From CALSMU01 sp965230225 (GTDB lineage: Bacteria; Bacteroidota; Bacteroidia; Flavobacteriales_D; Parvicellaceae), in assembly GCA_965230225.1 (NCBI GenBank), contig CBDDKM010000010.1, forward strand, positions 868,001 through 932,000: a stretch of DNA of 64,000 bases, read 5' to 3'. Below, piece by piece: positions 18,587 through 27,453 of this stretch. The translations under genes were made by a program, and so were the position numbers. Each line of letters opens with the position of its first letter. Position 1 is the stretch's first letter. Under the pieces are notes generated by a model, which was not told where the DNA came from, ran no database searches, and saw nothing but the letters and a program-made list of their open reading frames with translations.

Positions 18587-19408
18587 ATGATGAAAAAACT
18601 AATTGCCCTATTCCTTATTCTGACTTCTTTCTTTATTCATGCCCAATCCTTTAATTTAGAAAATTGCGGGCAGGATCAATCTCCATTACTCAACAAAGAC
18701 GAAGGAGCTTATTTCAATCATTTCTTTAGCAACAGAAAAGGAGACCTTGACTTTCAGGATAAGAAGGCTGCATTTGTGTCTGGTTCTTCAGGAAAAACCA
18801 TCTTAGATAAAACTTACTACTTCCATCGGCTTGGTGACGAAACAGAGAAACATGAATGGCAGGCAGGTGGAACTCAATTGTTATTGCTTTCGTCCGAAGA
18901 AAAAGAATTATCCGGTGGGTACGATGTTGTTTTTGTTTACTGGTCCAAACTACCTTGTGTAGATAAAAGAAGGGAAAACCTGATTGCTTCTTTAAAGAAA
19001 AAACAAAACCGACAAAAGGAATCCATTCATGTCTGGAACTCAGAATTAGATGCTAAAGGTGATCATATAGTAGTTAGTAAAGGGAACAAAATTATTGAGA
19101 CCAATAGCCCCGAGGAACTCATTGATAAGTTAAATGAAAATTTATCCAAATACGATCCGGAAATTGTTTATCAGAAGTTCACTGCCGGAATATTACAAAT
19201 TACCCTATCTCCAGAAAGTAAATACTCAGAACAAATGGGTACTGCAGGAGCTAATCAATATTTAGTGGAACTGATATTTACTTTAACTGAACTAAGTGAA
19301 GTTCAGTTTGTACAGTTAAACATCGATGAAGGCTCTCATGGTAAGCCAGGGCGTTTTACCAGAGCAGACTTTGAAAGCGATGATGAATATCGAATTCTGA
19401 AAAAATAA
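18587..19408 (+). CDS. Exported protein of unknown function with GerMN-like C-terminus
   Basis: 273 residues with a signal peptide (cleavage near IHAQ). The start may be either of two adjacent ATGs (18587 or 18590). The middle is charged and helical (LIASLKKKQNRQKESI). The C-terminal part, about 195-262, with LVELIFTLTELSEVQFVQLNIDEG and PGRFTRADF, resembles the GerMN domain found in spore germination and lipoprotein LpqB-like proteins, a small alpha/beta domain of uncertain role. The GerMN match is by eye and weak. Located 49 bp behind the PPOX gene and 58 bp before the deiminase start, so co-transcription is possible. Confidence 0.6.
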   Translation: MMKKLIALFLILTSFFIHAQSFNLENCGQDQSPLLNKDEGAYFNHFFSNRKGDLDFQDKKAAFVSGSSGKTILDKTYYFHRLGDETEKHEWQAGGTQLLLLSSEEKELSGGYDVVFVYWSKLPCVDKRRENLIASLKKKQNRQKESIHVWNSELDAKGDHIVVSKGNKIIETNSPEELIDKLNENLSKYDPEIVYQKFTAGILQITLSPESKYSEQMGTAGANQYLVELIFTLTELSEVQFVQLNIDEGSHGKPGRFTRADFESDDEYRILKK

Positions 19409-19466
19409 ACGACCCTTTTGATGCAACTTTTCTGATATTTTGAATCTTTATAGTAAAGATTTTGAA

Positions 19467-20837
19467 ATGCTAAGAGTAATTGTGACCCTGTTGATTTTAA
19501 TCAACATCCCCATATTAGCCCAAACACCTATGTACTACATGCCGGAAGAAACTGCACCTCATGAGGGCACCTGGCTGCAATGGCCACATAATGAACTGTA
19601 TGGACCTTTCTATAGAGATGATGTAGAGTCTACCTGGGTAGCGATGACTGAAGCGCTTCATACGGGTGAAAAGGTTCATATTGTGGTATATGACTCAACA
19701 GAATACAATCATGTAATAAGTGTTTTAAACAATGCTTCTATTCCACTTACTAACATCGACTTTTTTATCATGGAAACCGACGATGTTTGGGTAAGGGATA
19801 ACGGGCCTATGTTTGTTTATGACAACAATGACGACTTGCACATTCTGGACTGGGGATTTAATGGCTGGGGAAATGATGCTCCTTACTCTAAATGCGATCA
19901 GGTTCCAAACAAAATTGCTACGGAAACAGGATTGAATGTTGTAGACCTTTCTGCCATGATATTAGAAGGTGGTGCCATAGAACACGATGGACATGGAACC
20001 ATGATGGCCACCAGAAGCTCGGTAACTCATTCCAGTAGAAACCCAGGATTAACGGAACCACAAATTGAAGATTACTTAACCACCTATATGGGGATCGAAA
20101 ACTTCATTTGGCTGGATGGAGAATACGGACAAGAGATTACAGACATGCACATTGATGGAGTAATGAAATTTGCCAACGACAGCACCATCGTTACCATGAC
20201 TCCTGCCGACTTACAATACTGGGGACTATCCCAGGCAGATATAGACACCTTGTTTGCTGCTAAGAACAAATCTGGAATTGCTTATCAAATGGTGATCATT
20301 CCACTTACTCAAAACAATGTTTCCAATACATTTGGAAACAACCTGGGTTATAAGGGATCGTATGCCAATTACTACATTGCCAACGATGTTGTTCTGGTGC
20401 CATTTTATGGAGATCCAAACGACAATGTAGCTTTAAACATAATTCAAAATATTTACCCCAATAAAACAGCGGTTGGAATTAATGTGCAAAACATTTACGA
20501 ATATGGAGGAATGGTTCATTGCATTACTCAACAACAACCAGAAAATATTAACGGAACGGGAATTAATGAACCTGAGATTGATATTGACTTCTATGGTAGC
20601 CCCAATCCGGTATCAGAGGAATGTCAGTTTAACGTTTCTCTACCGAACTTGGCCATGGTGGAAATAAAACTGTATAACCTTAACGGGCAATTAATTGATA
20701 CCGTGCATCAATCATCCTTAACGGCTGGAGAACATACCTTACCATGGAATATTGAAAACTACGCATCAGGAACCTACATTGCAGGGCTTTCTGTAAACGG
20801 AGAATTACTGTCGGAATACAAAATCATTATCCAATAG
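19467..20837 (+). CDS. Secreted agmatine deiminase/peptidylarginine deiminase family enzyme with T9SS type A sorting domain
   Basis: 456 residues from the ATG at 19467; a longer TTG start at 19440 is possible, but the ATG begins the signal peptide directly. The catalytic domain has the guanidine-modifying fold: WLQWPHN, the DDVWVRDNGP motif, DMHIDGVMKF with the catalytic His, and GGMVHCITQQ with the nucleophile Cys. The C-terminal 75 residues are a type A sorting domain (SPNPVSEECQFNV, VEIKLYNLNGQLIDTV, ASGTYIAGL). It should hydrolyse agmatine or peptidyl-arginine to the carbamoyl/citrulline product outside the cell. The layout recalls the secreted arginine deiminase of Porphyromonas gingivalis. 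Agmatine deiminases are usually cytoplasmic, so the export tail matters for the reading. Confidence 0.88.
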   Translation: MLRVIVTLLILINIPILAQTPMYYMPEETAPHEGTWLQWPHNELYGPFYRDDVESTWVAMTEALHTGEKVHIVVYDSTEYNHVISVLNNASIPLTNIDFFIMETDDVWVRDNGPMFVYDNNDDLHILDWGFNGWGNDAPYSKCDQVPNKIATETGLNVVDLSAMILEGGAIEHDGHGTMMATRSSVTHSSRNPGLTEPQIEDYLTTYMGIENFIWLDGEYGQEITDMHIDGVMKFANDSTIVTMTPADLQYWGLSQADIDTLFAAKNKSGIAYQMVIIPLTQNNVSNTFGNNLGYKGSYANYYIANDVVLVPFYGDPNDNVALNIIQNIYPNKTAVGINVQNIYEYGGMVHCITQQQPENINGTGINEPEIDIDFYGSPNPVSEECQFNVSLPNLAMVEIKLYNLNGQLIDTVHQSSLTAGEHTLPWNIENYASGTYIAGLSVNGELLSEYKIIIQ

Positions 20838-20867
20838 TGGTATAGAAATTTGTTTGGTTATATTTGA

Positions 20868-22700
20868 ATGGATATGAGCAACTCCGTAGTAGAATCCATT
20901 CAACGACTAATCATTAAGGCAAAAGCTACCCCTGAAGTACTGGACCAAATTATGGTTGAGTTTAGCAATGCTATTGCCCTGGGAGATTTGAGCATATTGA
21001 ATTCATTGCAAAATCCACTCATTGAACTTTGCGATGACATTATCCATAACAACTCTAAAGAATACAAAGCCTTTATTCAGGGAACACTTACCTATTACAC
21101 CAGTAAATGTTCTGAGTCAGAAGAATATTTACTTTCCATAAACCCTTCCGAATGTAAATGGAATAATCCGGAATTTGCGGGAGTTGTAGAAGTGATTACC
21201 GGGGCCAATTACAGAAGTTTAGGTGAACTGGAAAAGGCAACCGTACACCTTCATCAAGCATTAAAAATAATCTCCAGCAATGGACCATTATCTGTTTTTG
21301 CATTGATGGGCAACTACCACATGGGAGAAATTTATCACACCTTAAAGGAGTATGATAATTCCGAGAAAAGTTTCATGGCCGGTCTTTCCATTGCCAATGG
21401 AGGAAATGCCAGTGCCGGTATTTTTAGGATTAGTAGTGGATTGGCTAACTTATACATCAGCCAGAGTAAACTAGACAATTGTTTTGAGCAATTAAAGACA
21501 GCTCAGGAATATGCTTTCTCCAATTCTCAGAAAGCTCGTAACCATTACGACTGGGCAGTTTACTACCTCAACAAAGAGCAACTTACAGAAGCTCTCAGCG
21601 AAGCCAAAGAGAGTTATGAAATAAGATTAAACTCCGGCTTACCGGACGCGGCCAATACCTCGCTTATTTTGATTGCCAGGATTCATTCTACCAAAGAGGA
21701 ATGGGAACTGGTAATTGACCTATTAAACAATGGGTTAAAATCTAAGGAAGAATACAACTCTCCCATCAAAACTCAGGAAATCTATTTGCTACTTTCCAAA
21801 GCTTATGAGAAATCAGGCATGTGGGAAATGGCCTACCAATCGTACAAGGCATTTGAAGAAATCAAATCCAACCTACTAACGGAGCAACGAAGAGAGATTA
21901 TTAGAAGACAAAATGAGGCCATGGAAAAGCAAAAGGTACTCATCGAACATGCTCATCAGGAAATCAAGGATAGCATTACTTACGCTAAACGAATACAACA
22001 AGCCATTTTACCTCCTAAAGGGCGATTATCGGAACTGTATCCTGAATCATTCATTTTATACAAACCAAAAGACATTGTAGCAGGAGATTTTTATTGGGTA
22101 GAACACCTCAACAACTCCATTTGGATTGCTGCAGCCGACTGTACAGGACATGGTGTACCAGGAGCAATGGTAAGTGTTATCTGCAACAATGCTTTAAATC
22201 GATCCTTAAGAGAATATCGTATTACTGAGCCCGGAAAAATTCTGGACAAGGTAAGAGAACTGGTAATTGAAGAATTTGAAAAATCGGAGGAGGAAGTAAA
22301 AGACGGGATGGACATTGCCCTTTGCAGAATTGAGCAAAACGTGCTCACCTACTCGGGTGCTAACAACCCTTTATGGCTAATCCGAAACGGAGAGATTATA
22401 GAGTATAAAGCTGATAAACAACCGGTGGGTAAATATGAACACCTCTCTCCATTTAACAGCCATCAAATTGAACTTCAAAAAGGAGATACCTTTTATATCT
22501 TTTCGGATGGATATGTGGATCAATTCGGAGGAGAAAAAGGCAAGAAATTCAAGCCTTCCAACCTCCGAAAATTATTATTATCTATTCAGGATAAACCCCT
22601 ATCGGAACAAAAGATCATCTTAAACGATTCCTTCGAATCCTGGAAAGGAAATCAGGAACAAATTGATGATGTTTGTATGATAGGTGTAAGAATCGATTAG
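20868..22700 (+). CDS. TPR protein with C-terminal SpoIIE/PP2C-type serine phosphatase
   Basis: 610 residues, no signal peptide. The N-terminal two thirds (about 70-340) are TPR helices (LGELEKATVHLHQALKI, LKEYDNSEKSFMAGLSIA). A linker helix (AHQEIKDSITYAKRIQQAIL) leads into a SpoIIE phosphatase (about 380-608) with the metal-binding Asp residues in DIVAGDFYWV, AADCTGHGVPGA and FSDGYVDQFGG, and the YSGANNPLWLIR segment. Bacteroidetes have many such proteins; they likely dephosphorylate anti-sigma-type or other regulatory proteins in response to a TPR-sensed signal. It starts 30 bp after the deiminase stop, so probably one transcript. An alternative start is two codons further in. The stop overlaps the convergent lipoprotein gene by 4 bp. 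Confidence 0.9.
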   Translation: MDMSNSVVESIQRLIIKAKATPEVLDQIMVEFSNAIALGDLSILNSLQNPLIELCDDIIHNNSKEYKAFIQGTLTYYTSKCSESEEYLLSINPSECKWNNPEFAGVVEVITGANYRSLGELEKATVHLHQALKIISSNGPLSVFALMGNYHMGEIYHTLKEYDNSEKSFMAGLSIANGGNASAGIFRISSGLANLYISQSKLDNCFEQLKTAQEYAFSNSQKARNHYDWAVYYLNKEQLTEALSEAKESYEIRLNSGLPDAANTSLILIARIHSTKEEWELVIDLLNNGLKSKEEYNSPIKTQEIYLLLSKAYEKSGMWEMAYQSYKAFEEIKSNLLTEQRREIIRRQNEAMEKQKVLIEHAHQEIKDSITYAKRIQQAILPPKGRLSELYPESFILYKPKDIVAGDFYWVEHLNNSIWIAAADCTGHGVPGAMVSVICNNALNRSLREYRITEPGKILDKVRELVIEEFEKSEEEVKDGMDIALCRIEQNVLTYSGANNPLWLIRNGEIIEYKADKQPVGKYEHLSPFNSHQIELQKGDTFYIFSDGYVDQFGGEKGKKFKPSNLRKLLLSIQDKPLSEQKIILNDSFESWKGNQEQIDDVCMIGVRID

Positions 22701-23053
22701 TTTCTCAATGGAGTTACATCGCTCAAGCTAACCACCTTATCAGCAGTACACCCCTCAGGTTGTTGCGCTCTGCTTTCGGCATAAGTAAACTTGATAAACA
22801 TCCCTTCTTTGTGAAACTTCTCATCCAGATTAACAGGATACATTAACATGATATCGTTCTTATCCTTGCTCATCTGAGCTTCAATAAAAACTTTACACCC
22901 TGTTTTAGCCACTCGAACTGTTCCTACTATTCTATTTTGTTCTACCACCGCCTCTGTTGTTCCAGGAGTATCATTTGATTCAGTTGCTACCTGCTTCTTA
23001 GTTCCGCATGAAATAAACATCATCATAGCGGATAATATCAATAAGTTTTTCAT
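22697..23053 (-). CDS. Small lipoprotein, unknown function
   Basis: 118 residues. Lipobox FISC with acylated C16, then a low-complexity linker rich in T, E and V (about 17-40) and a compact domain of about 75 residues with two Cys, C53 and C101, that could form a disulfide. I do not recognise the family. It is convergent with the SpoIIE phosphatase gene (4-bp overlap of stops) and lies downstream of the C25 protease gene, with a terminator between them, so it probably has its own promoter. Confidence 0.75.
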   Translation of the reverse strand: MKNLLILSAMMMFISCGTKKQVATESNDTPGTTEAVVEQNRIVGTVRVAKTGCKVFIEAQMSKDKNDIMLMYPVNLDEKFHKEGMFIKFTYAESRAQQPEGCTADKVVSLSDVTPLRN

Positions 23054-23086
23054 AACCTCAATTTATATTTTCTTGCAAAATCAAAA

Positions 23087-23116
23087 AATGAGCCACTTTA
23101 AACAAAGTGACTCATT
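23087..23116 (-). terminator. Terminator of the C25 protease gene
   Basis: AATGAGCCACTTT and AAAGTGACTCATT pair over 13 positions with one wobble/mismatch and a 4-nt loop; an A-run on the plus strand gives the T-run on the minus strand. It begins 19 bp behind the protease stop. Confidence 0.85.
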
Positions 23117-23135
23117 CTTATCAAAGTTATTATAA

Positions 23136-25370
23136 TTATTCAATGATCAATTTCTGAGTAGACTCAATTCCATTAGACAATACATTCACCATGTACAATC
23201 CTTTAGAAAGGTCCTCCACAGGAACAACAACATTAGATTGTCCAAACACTTGAATAGTCTTCACTAATTTTCCTGACATATCAGAAATATTAATGATTTT
23301 ATCTCCTACAACATTGCTGGTAATCTGAACTAAATCGGTAGCCGGGTTAGGGTAAATAGAAATGTTCTCGTGAGCTACTTCTTCTACACCTACTCCACTT
23401 ACTGTTACCGTTCCCTGGTACGGTAAATAGTTTTGTCTAACTCCAGTTATCAATACATCATCCATCGAAGTTAATGCCGGAAAGTTTACCGTTACTGTTC
23501 CGTTGGAAACATATCCATGACCCAAGTACTCATTGTTTTGAGAAACTGTAATTCTAGCATCTTCAACATCGCAGCTAACATCCATACTGGTAGCTCCCTC
23601 TGCAACAATAGAAGAGTGAGTAACATTCATATTCATGGTTACTTTGTTTCTAAAGATCGTTGACGGATCTCCGAACATTACCCATGTTTGCATTACTTCT
23701 TTAGCACTTGAACTAGCATTATAGTCTTCTAACATACTCATTTGAGCGTTGTAGAAAATCCCTCCCAGGGTTTCCTTTCTGTTATTGGAATAAGACTCTG
23801 CAATGATATCCGTCATTTCATCCTGCGTTTGCATCGGCTCCGCCCATGCCATCAAAATAGATGACCCACAAGCAGCAATTGCTCCAGTAGGAGTTCCGGC
23901 GTTAGTTGCTCTTAACCATGTTTCAGAAATACAAGTTCCAGAAGTAAATGTTCCGTTGTTACAAGCTACAGAAATTACGTAAGGATAGTAACCATTACTT
24001 GTAGCAGCATTAATATCGCTACTTCCGTAGTTTCCGGTAATACAAGTTGTTTGATCTCCGTGTCCGGTGTAGTTGAATAAACCAATTCCTTCATTTACTG
24101 CAGGTGTTATATCAGATGGCCCCGGATTACCGTTAGCATCTGAACCACCTTGAGAACCATCGTAAAACTCGTGTACTTCAGTATATCCAAAGTTCAACAA
24201 TTTAGTTCTGTTGTTTCTTGCATGCTGCCAATCAGCTTCGTTATCATCTCCATACCCAGCTCCCTCATCCGAAGCTAATCCAATAGCTCTTGTCATCCAG
24301 TCTCCGGTTGCAGGGTTCTTTTCGTACTCTAAAGTACGATCCACCATGGTTCCAATTTGACTTGAATTCCCAGAGAATCTACCAATAAACAATTCTGGAT
24401 AGTAATCGTTGTTACCTCCTGATATTTGTCCGTAATAAGAATCACTCCAAAGATCTTCCCACCCAGATGATCCATAAGTATGACTAGGTACCTGAGCATG
24501 ATCTCCTACCAGTAATACATATACTAAATTGGAGTTAGAAGAGTAAAAGTTTTGGATGTAGGATTTAATCTGCGTATCCGAGCTACCAGCAGTTGAAGTA
24601 CCTACAAGTGTAGTTTTTACACCTGATTGGTTTTTCCAATCTACTAAAGGTTGGATGGCACTGAAATAAGAATCAGCAGCAATTACCAACATCTCTCCTT
24701 CTTCTTCTACCGGAGTGTATTTCAATTCGGTGTTTGCGTTCAGGTAATGATGTTGATACACCTTCATGAATACATCATTAGGCTCTTGAACTATTTCCAG
24801 TTCGTTGAATCCAATTTCCTTATCATTAATTAAAACCTTTGCTCTGATGTTTTGATATACTCTCAAAACTTTCGTTACAGGGTTATACTGATATGGTTGA
24901 ACACTTACAGTAATACCTCTGGTATTTCTCAAGATGTAAACATCTCCAGTTCTTGCTAATTCTCCAGGGTAAAAAGCATTGTTGTTGTACTCTGCCCCGA
25001 AAGCATAAGGTACATTATCCGGGTTAATGTTTCTTTTCAAACTTCCCTTAGAAGGAGTCACTAATACATTTTGATACTCTACGTATCCGTCGTGTTCTAC
25101 TTCTAACGAAACAGCCCCCTGCCCAGGCAAGATAACCGATTCTGAAAAGTATGGTAATGCAGGTGCACCTGCGTTCATCAATGTTACATCAAACGACTTG
25201 GTATAGTCCTGATAAACGATGTTGTTGATGTTAGTTGTTTGAACATCCTGCTCTACCAGAGCATGATTGATGTTTATTTCACCTTCGGACGAAGGCAATA
25301 AACTAAACTCTTGCCCATGTACGGAAAAAGTACACATAGCAAGAGCTGCTAAAGTAATTGAGTGTTTCAT
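23136..25370 (-). CDS. Gingipain-like C25 family cysteine peptidase with T9SS type A sorting domain
   Basis: 744 residues. Signal peptide, a propeptide-like beta domain (about 30-220), and a caspase-fold C25 catalytic domain with the His in LFNYTGHGDQ (about residue 437) and the nucleophile Cys in VISVACNNGTF (about 471). An immunoglobulin-like domain follows (about 590-665). The C-terminal sorting domain (ISIYPNPATDLVQI, DMSGKLVKTI, LSKGLYMVNVL) directs it through type IX secretion to the surface. C25 enzymes cut after Arg or Lys in gingipains; here specificity cannot be read. Single gene with its own terminator. A secreted arginine deiminase homologue is encoded 2.3 kb away. Confidence 0.92.
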   Translation of the reverse strand: MKHSITLAALAMCTFSVHGQEFSLLPSSEGEININHALVEQDVQTTNINNIVYQDYTKSFDVTLMNAGAPALPYFSESVILPGQGAVSLEVEHDGYVEYQNVLVTPSKGSLKRNINPDNVPYAFGAEYNNNAFYPGELARTGDVYILRNTRGITVSVQPYQYNPVTKVLRVYQNIRAKVLINDKEIGFNELEIVQEPNDVFMKVYQHHYLNANTELKYTPVEEEGEMLVIAADSYFSAIQPLVDWKNQSGVKTTLVGTSTAGSSDTQIKSYIQNFYSSNSNLVYVLLVGDHAQVPSHTYGSSGWEDLWSDSYYGQISGGNNDYYPELFIGRFSGNSSQIGTMVDRTLEYEKNPATGDWMTRAIGLASDEGAGYGDDNEADWQHARNNRTKLLNFGYTEVHEFYDGSQGGSDANGNPGPSDITPAVNEGIGLFNYTGHGDQTTCITGNYGSSDINAATSNGYYPYVISVACNNGTFTSGTCISETWLRATNAGTPTGAIAACGSSILMAWAEPMQTQDEMTDIIAESYSNNRKETLGGIFYNAQMSMLEDYNASSSAKEVMQTWVMFGDPSTIFRNKVTMNMNVTHSSIVAEGATSMDVSCDVEDARITVSQNNEYLGHGYVSNGTVTVNFPALTSMDDVLITGVRQNYLPYQGTVTVSGVGVEEVAHENISIYPNPATDLVQITSNVVGDKIINISDMSGKLVKTIQVFGQSNVVVPVEDLSKGLYMVNVLSNGIESTQKLIIE

Positions 25371-25569
25371 ATTGTTGTTTTATTGGTTTCCTGGTGCTAT
25401 TTCGGTGATCGAAATCCGGATTAATATACACATTATATTTTGTGCAAATCCCTCATTCTAAATATCCTAACAACAAATGCGCTATATTGTTAAAATTATA
25501 TCACACTACAATAAGATACTATTGATTTCTTGAAGTTGCCTGAAACCAACACAATAAAATTAACACCTT

Positions 25570-26301
25570 TTAATTCCTCCCTCTCTCATCAGGGTACAAC
25601 TCAAATACCGGATCGCTTTGCCAAAATTCTTTAGTATCCACATCCATAATAGACAGACATCCTTTAAATGCTGCACCGGTATCCAGGTTCCACACTTTTC
25701 CTGCTTGCATAGGTTCTCCGACACCCCATTCGGTAGTAGGAGTATGCCCAATAAATATTTCGGAATAATGCCTCAATCTTTTTGGGTAAGAGGGTGAACT
25801 CTCATCAATGTTGGCTTCTTTAATCACCAGAGCCATTTCCCACAAGGTTCTATCCCAACTAAACATGGAAGCGTGAAACTCGTTCAACACTCCTTTCATA
25901 TTGGTAAAACCAGCGTGAACAAACAACCTGTTTTGATGATCTATATGAAACAACGGCATTCGTTCGAAGAATGCCAGGTGTTCTTTTCTTTGCTCTGGGG
26001 AATGACTTTCATAACTCTGAATGGTTTCACTCCCACCACTTTTTAACCAAAGATCCGGTTGCGTGTTTTTCTTTAACCAATTCTCACAAAGTTCGTCGTG
26101 ATTTCCTTTAATGAATAAACAATCTATGGTACCCGATAGTTCCATCAAATAATCTATGATTTGAGCTGATTCGCTCCAACCATCTACCAGATCACCTAAG
26201 AACACTACTCGATCTCTCTGTTTTACCTCAGCTCTTTCCAACACCTGCTCCAAAGCTCTCTTCCCTCCGTGTATATCCCCAACTACTAATGTTCTTCTCA
26301 T
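25570..26301 (-). CDS. PPP-type metallophosphatase, last gene of the NADAR operon
   Basis: 243 residues, cytoplasmic. It has the metal-binding motifs of the calcineurin-like phosphoesterase superfamily in PPP-like order: GDIHGG (residues 8-13), GDLVDGW (about 36-42), GNHDE (about 67-71), FVHAGF (about 126-131) and IGHTPT (about 193-198). The usual Arg after GDxVD is replaced by Gly, so a substrate other than a plain phosphoprotein is plausible. Start lies 1 bp after the stop of the second macro gene, so it is the tail of the operon. In this company it could act on a phosphorylated or cyclic-phosphate ADP-ribose product such as the one KptA releases. That is inference; a general Ser/Thr or diadenosine phosphatase is the alternative. 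Confidence 0.85.
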   Translation of the reverse strand: MRRTLVVGDIHGGKRALEQVLERAEVKQRDRVVFLGDLVDGWSESAQIIDYLMELSGTIDCLFIKGNHDELCENWLKKNTQPDLWLKSGGSETIQSYESHSPEQRKEHLAFFERMPLFHIDHQNRLFVHAGFTNMKGVLNEFHASMFSWDRTLWEMALVIKEANIDESSPSYPKRLRHYSEIFIGHTPTTEWGVGEPMQAGKVWNLDTGAAFKGCLSIMDVDTKEFWQSDPVFELYPDERGRN

Positions 26302-26302
26302 T

Positions 26303-26911
26303 TTAATAATCCCAGATTAATCCTTTTTCATTTAGTCTATATTGATATCTCTGAGCATCTCCGTACTCTTTATAATCCAAAGTGTTACCAAGTATAACTT
26401 CGTTAAACGCTAAAAACATTTGATTTGCAGCTATATGAAATGGCATTCTACCAGAGCCGGTACACATCCCTGGAATTGCAACAGTCTCTATATTAGGATG
26501 ATTTCTTGCAGCTATTAAAGCCGCTTTCATCGCCAAATACGCATTTACCGAAGTAGCTATATTAAAGCTCATTGGAACTCTCATCGTAGGTGCCGATATA
26601 ATGTATGGCACAAGTTTATCATTTGTTTCAACAACTAGACTTTTACCAATCAAAAGTTCTTTTTCGTCCAACTGTTTTATCATGACCTGTAAACGATCCT
26701 GAACATCCCAGCCAAACCTTTCAGAAAGTGCTAAATCCAGTCCTCCATCCATAAATCCAAAAGAGTTAGCAGGGCTCACAACAGCATCACATTCTACCTT
26801 GGTAATATCGTCATCAATAATTTCTAATTGACTTTGATCACCAAAACACTCCTTCCAGGCATCTCCTAACTCAGGTTCTCTATAAACTAACTTAACTTTT
26901 AACATTTTCAA
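26303..26911 (-). CDS. Macro domain protein (non-MacroD type)
   Basis: 202 residues, cytoplasmic. Macro fold signature: a short strand, then DDDITKVECDAVVSPANSFGFMDGGLDLALSE-type loop (Asn36-like of PANS, then DGGLD instead of GGGVDGAIH), and IPGMCTGSGRMPF as the second ADP-ribose-binding loop. Macro domains bind or hydrolyse ADP-ribose, ADP-ribose 1''-phosphate or ADP-ribosyl adducts. It differs clearly from the MacroD/YmdB-type gene two steps upstream, so the two probably act on different substrates. Its ATG overlaps the stop of kptA by 4 bp (ATGA), and a second ATG two codons in is possible. The metallophosphatase follows after 1 bp. Confidence 0.88.
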   Translation of the reverse strand: MKMLKVKLVYREPELGDAWKECFGDQSQLEIIDDDITKVECDAVVSPANSFGFMDGGLDLALSERFGWDVQDRLQVMIKQLDEKELLIGKSLVVETNDKLVPYIISAPTMRVPMSFNIATSVNAYLAMKAALIAARNHPNIETVAIPGMCTGSGRMPFHIAANQMFLAFNEVILGNTLDYKEYGDAQRYQYRLNEKGLIWDY

Positions 26912-27453
26912 CTTTTAAAACTAATATACTTTACCGGAACATGGTCCGTTAACCACACTTCATTTTCTGAAAGGTAAAATTGATAACCGTCTTGATGCAT
27001 TCTTCCTGTATCAATAGAAAGAATTACTGGAAACCCTCTTCTGCTTCCTACTTTAAAAGCAGTATCCCTATCCTGACTTAGGTGAACATGTTGTCTGCTC
27101 ATTTTTTTAAGTCCGGATTTCTGAATTAGCTTAATTGTTTTATTCACCGTTCCGTGGTATAGAAAAGCCGGGGGTATGGTTTCCTTCAACTCTACGTCTA
27201 CCTCAATAGAATGACCTTGATTGGCTCTAATTTTAGTTCCATCCTCGTTAAATATGAAACGCTTTTTATCGTTATTGGCCACTACTTCTTTTAAAATTTC
27301 AAGTGTAATTCTTTTACCTTGCTTATTGATCCCTTCGATCAATTGATCCACTTCCAGCCAGCCATTTTCGTCTAGCTGAACGCCAATCACTTCTGGTTTA
27401 TGACGCAAGATTAGGCTCATAAACCGACTAATATTTTTATGTTGATTTTTCAT
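26908..27453 (-). CDS. kptA: RNA 2'-phosphotransferase KptA/Tpt1
   Basis: 181 residues, the usual length. KptA/Tpt1 transfers an internal RNA 2'-phosphate to NAD, giving ADP-ribose 1'',2''-cyclic phosphate and nicotinamide. All four residues of the known active-site tetrad can be seen: R17 and H18 in LILRHKPE, R76 in KIRANQGHS and R138 in VGSRRGFPV. The NAD-binding YHGT is at 99-102. In yeast it finishes tRNA splicing; bacteria lack that pathway, so its substrates there are unclear, and some bacterial enzymes are known to add ADP-ribose to 5'-phosphate ends. It overlaps the YmdB-type macro gene by 17 bp and the second macro gene by 4 bp, so translation is coupled. Confidence 0.95.
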   Translation of the reverse strand: MKNQHKNISRFMSLILRHKPEVIGVQLDENGWLEVDQLIEGINKQGKRITLEILKEVVANNDKKRFIFNEDGTKIRANQGHSIEVDVELKETIPPAFLYHGTVNKTIKLIQKSGLKKMSRQHVHLSQDRDTAFKVGSRRGFPVILSIDTGRMHQDGYQFYLSENEVWLTDHVPVKYISFKS

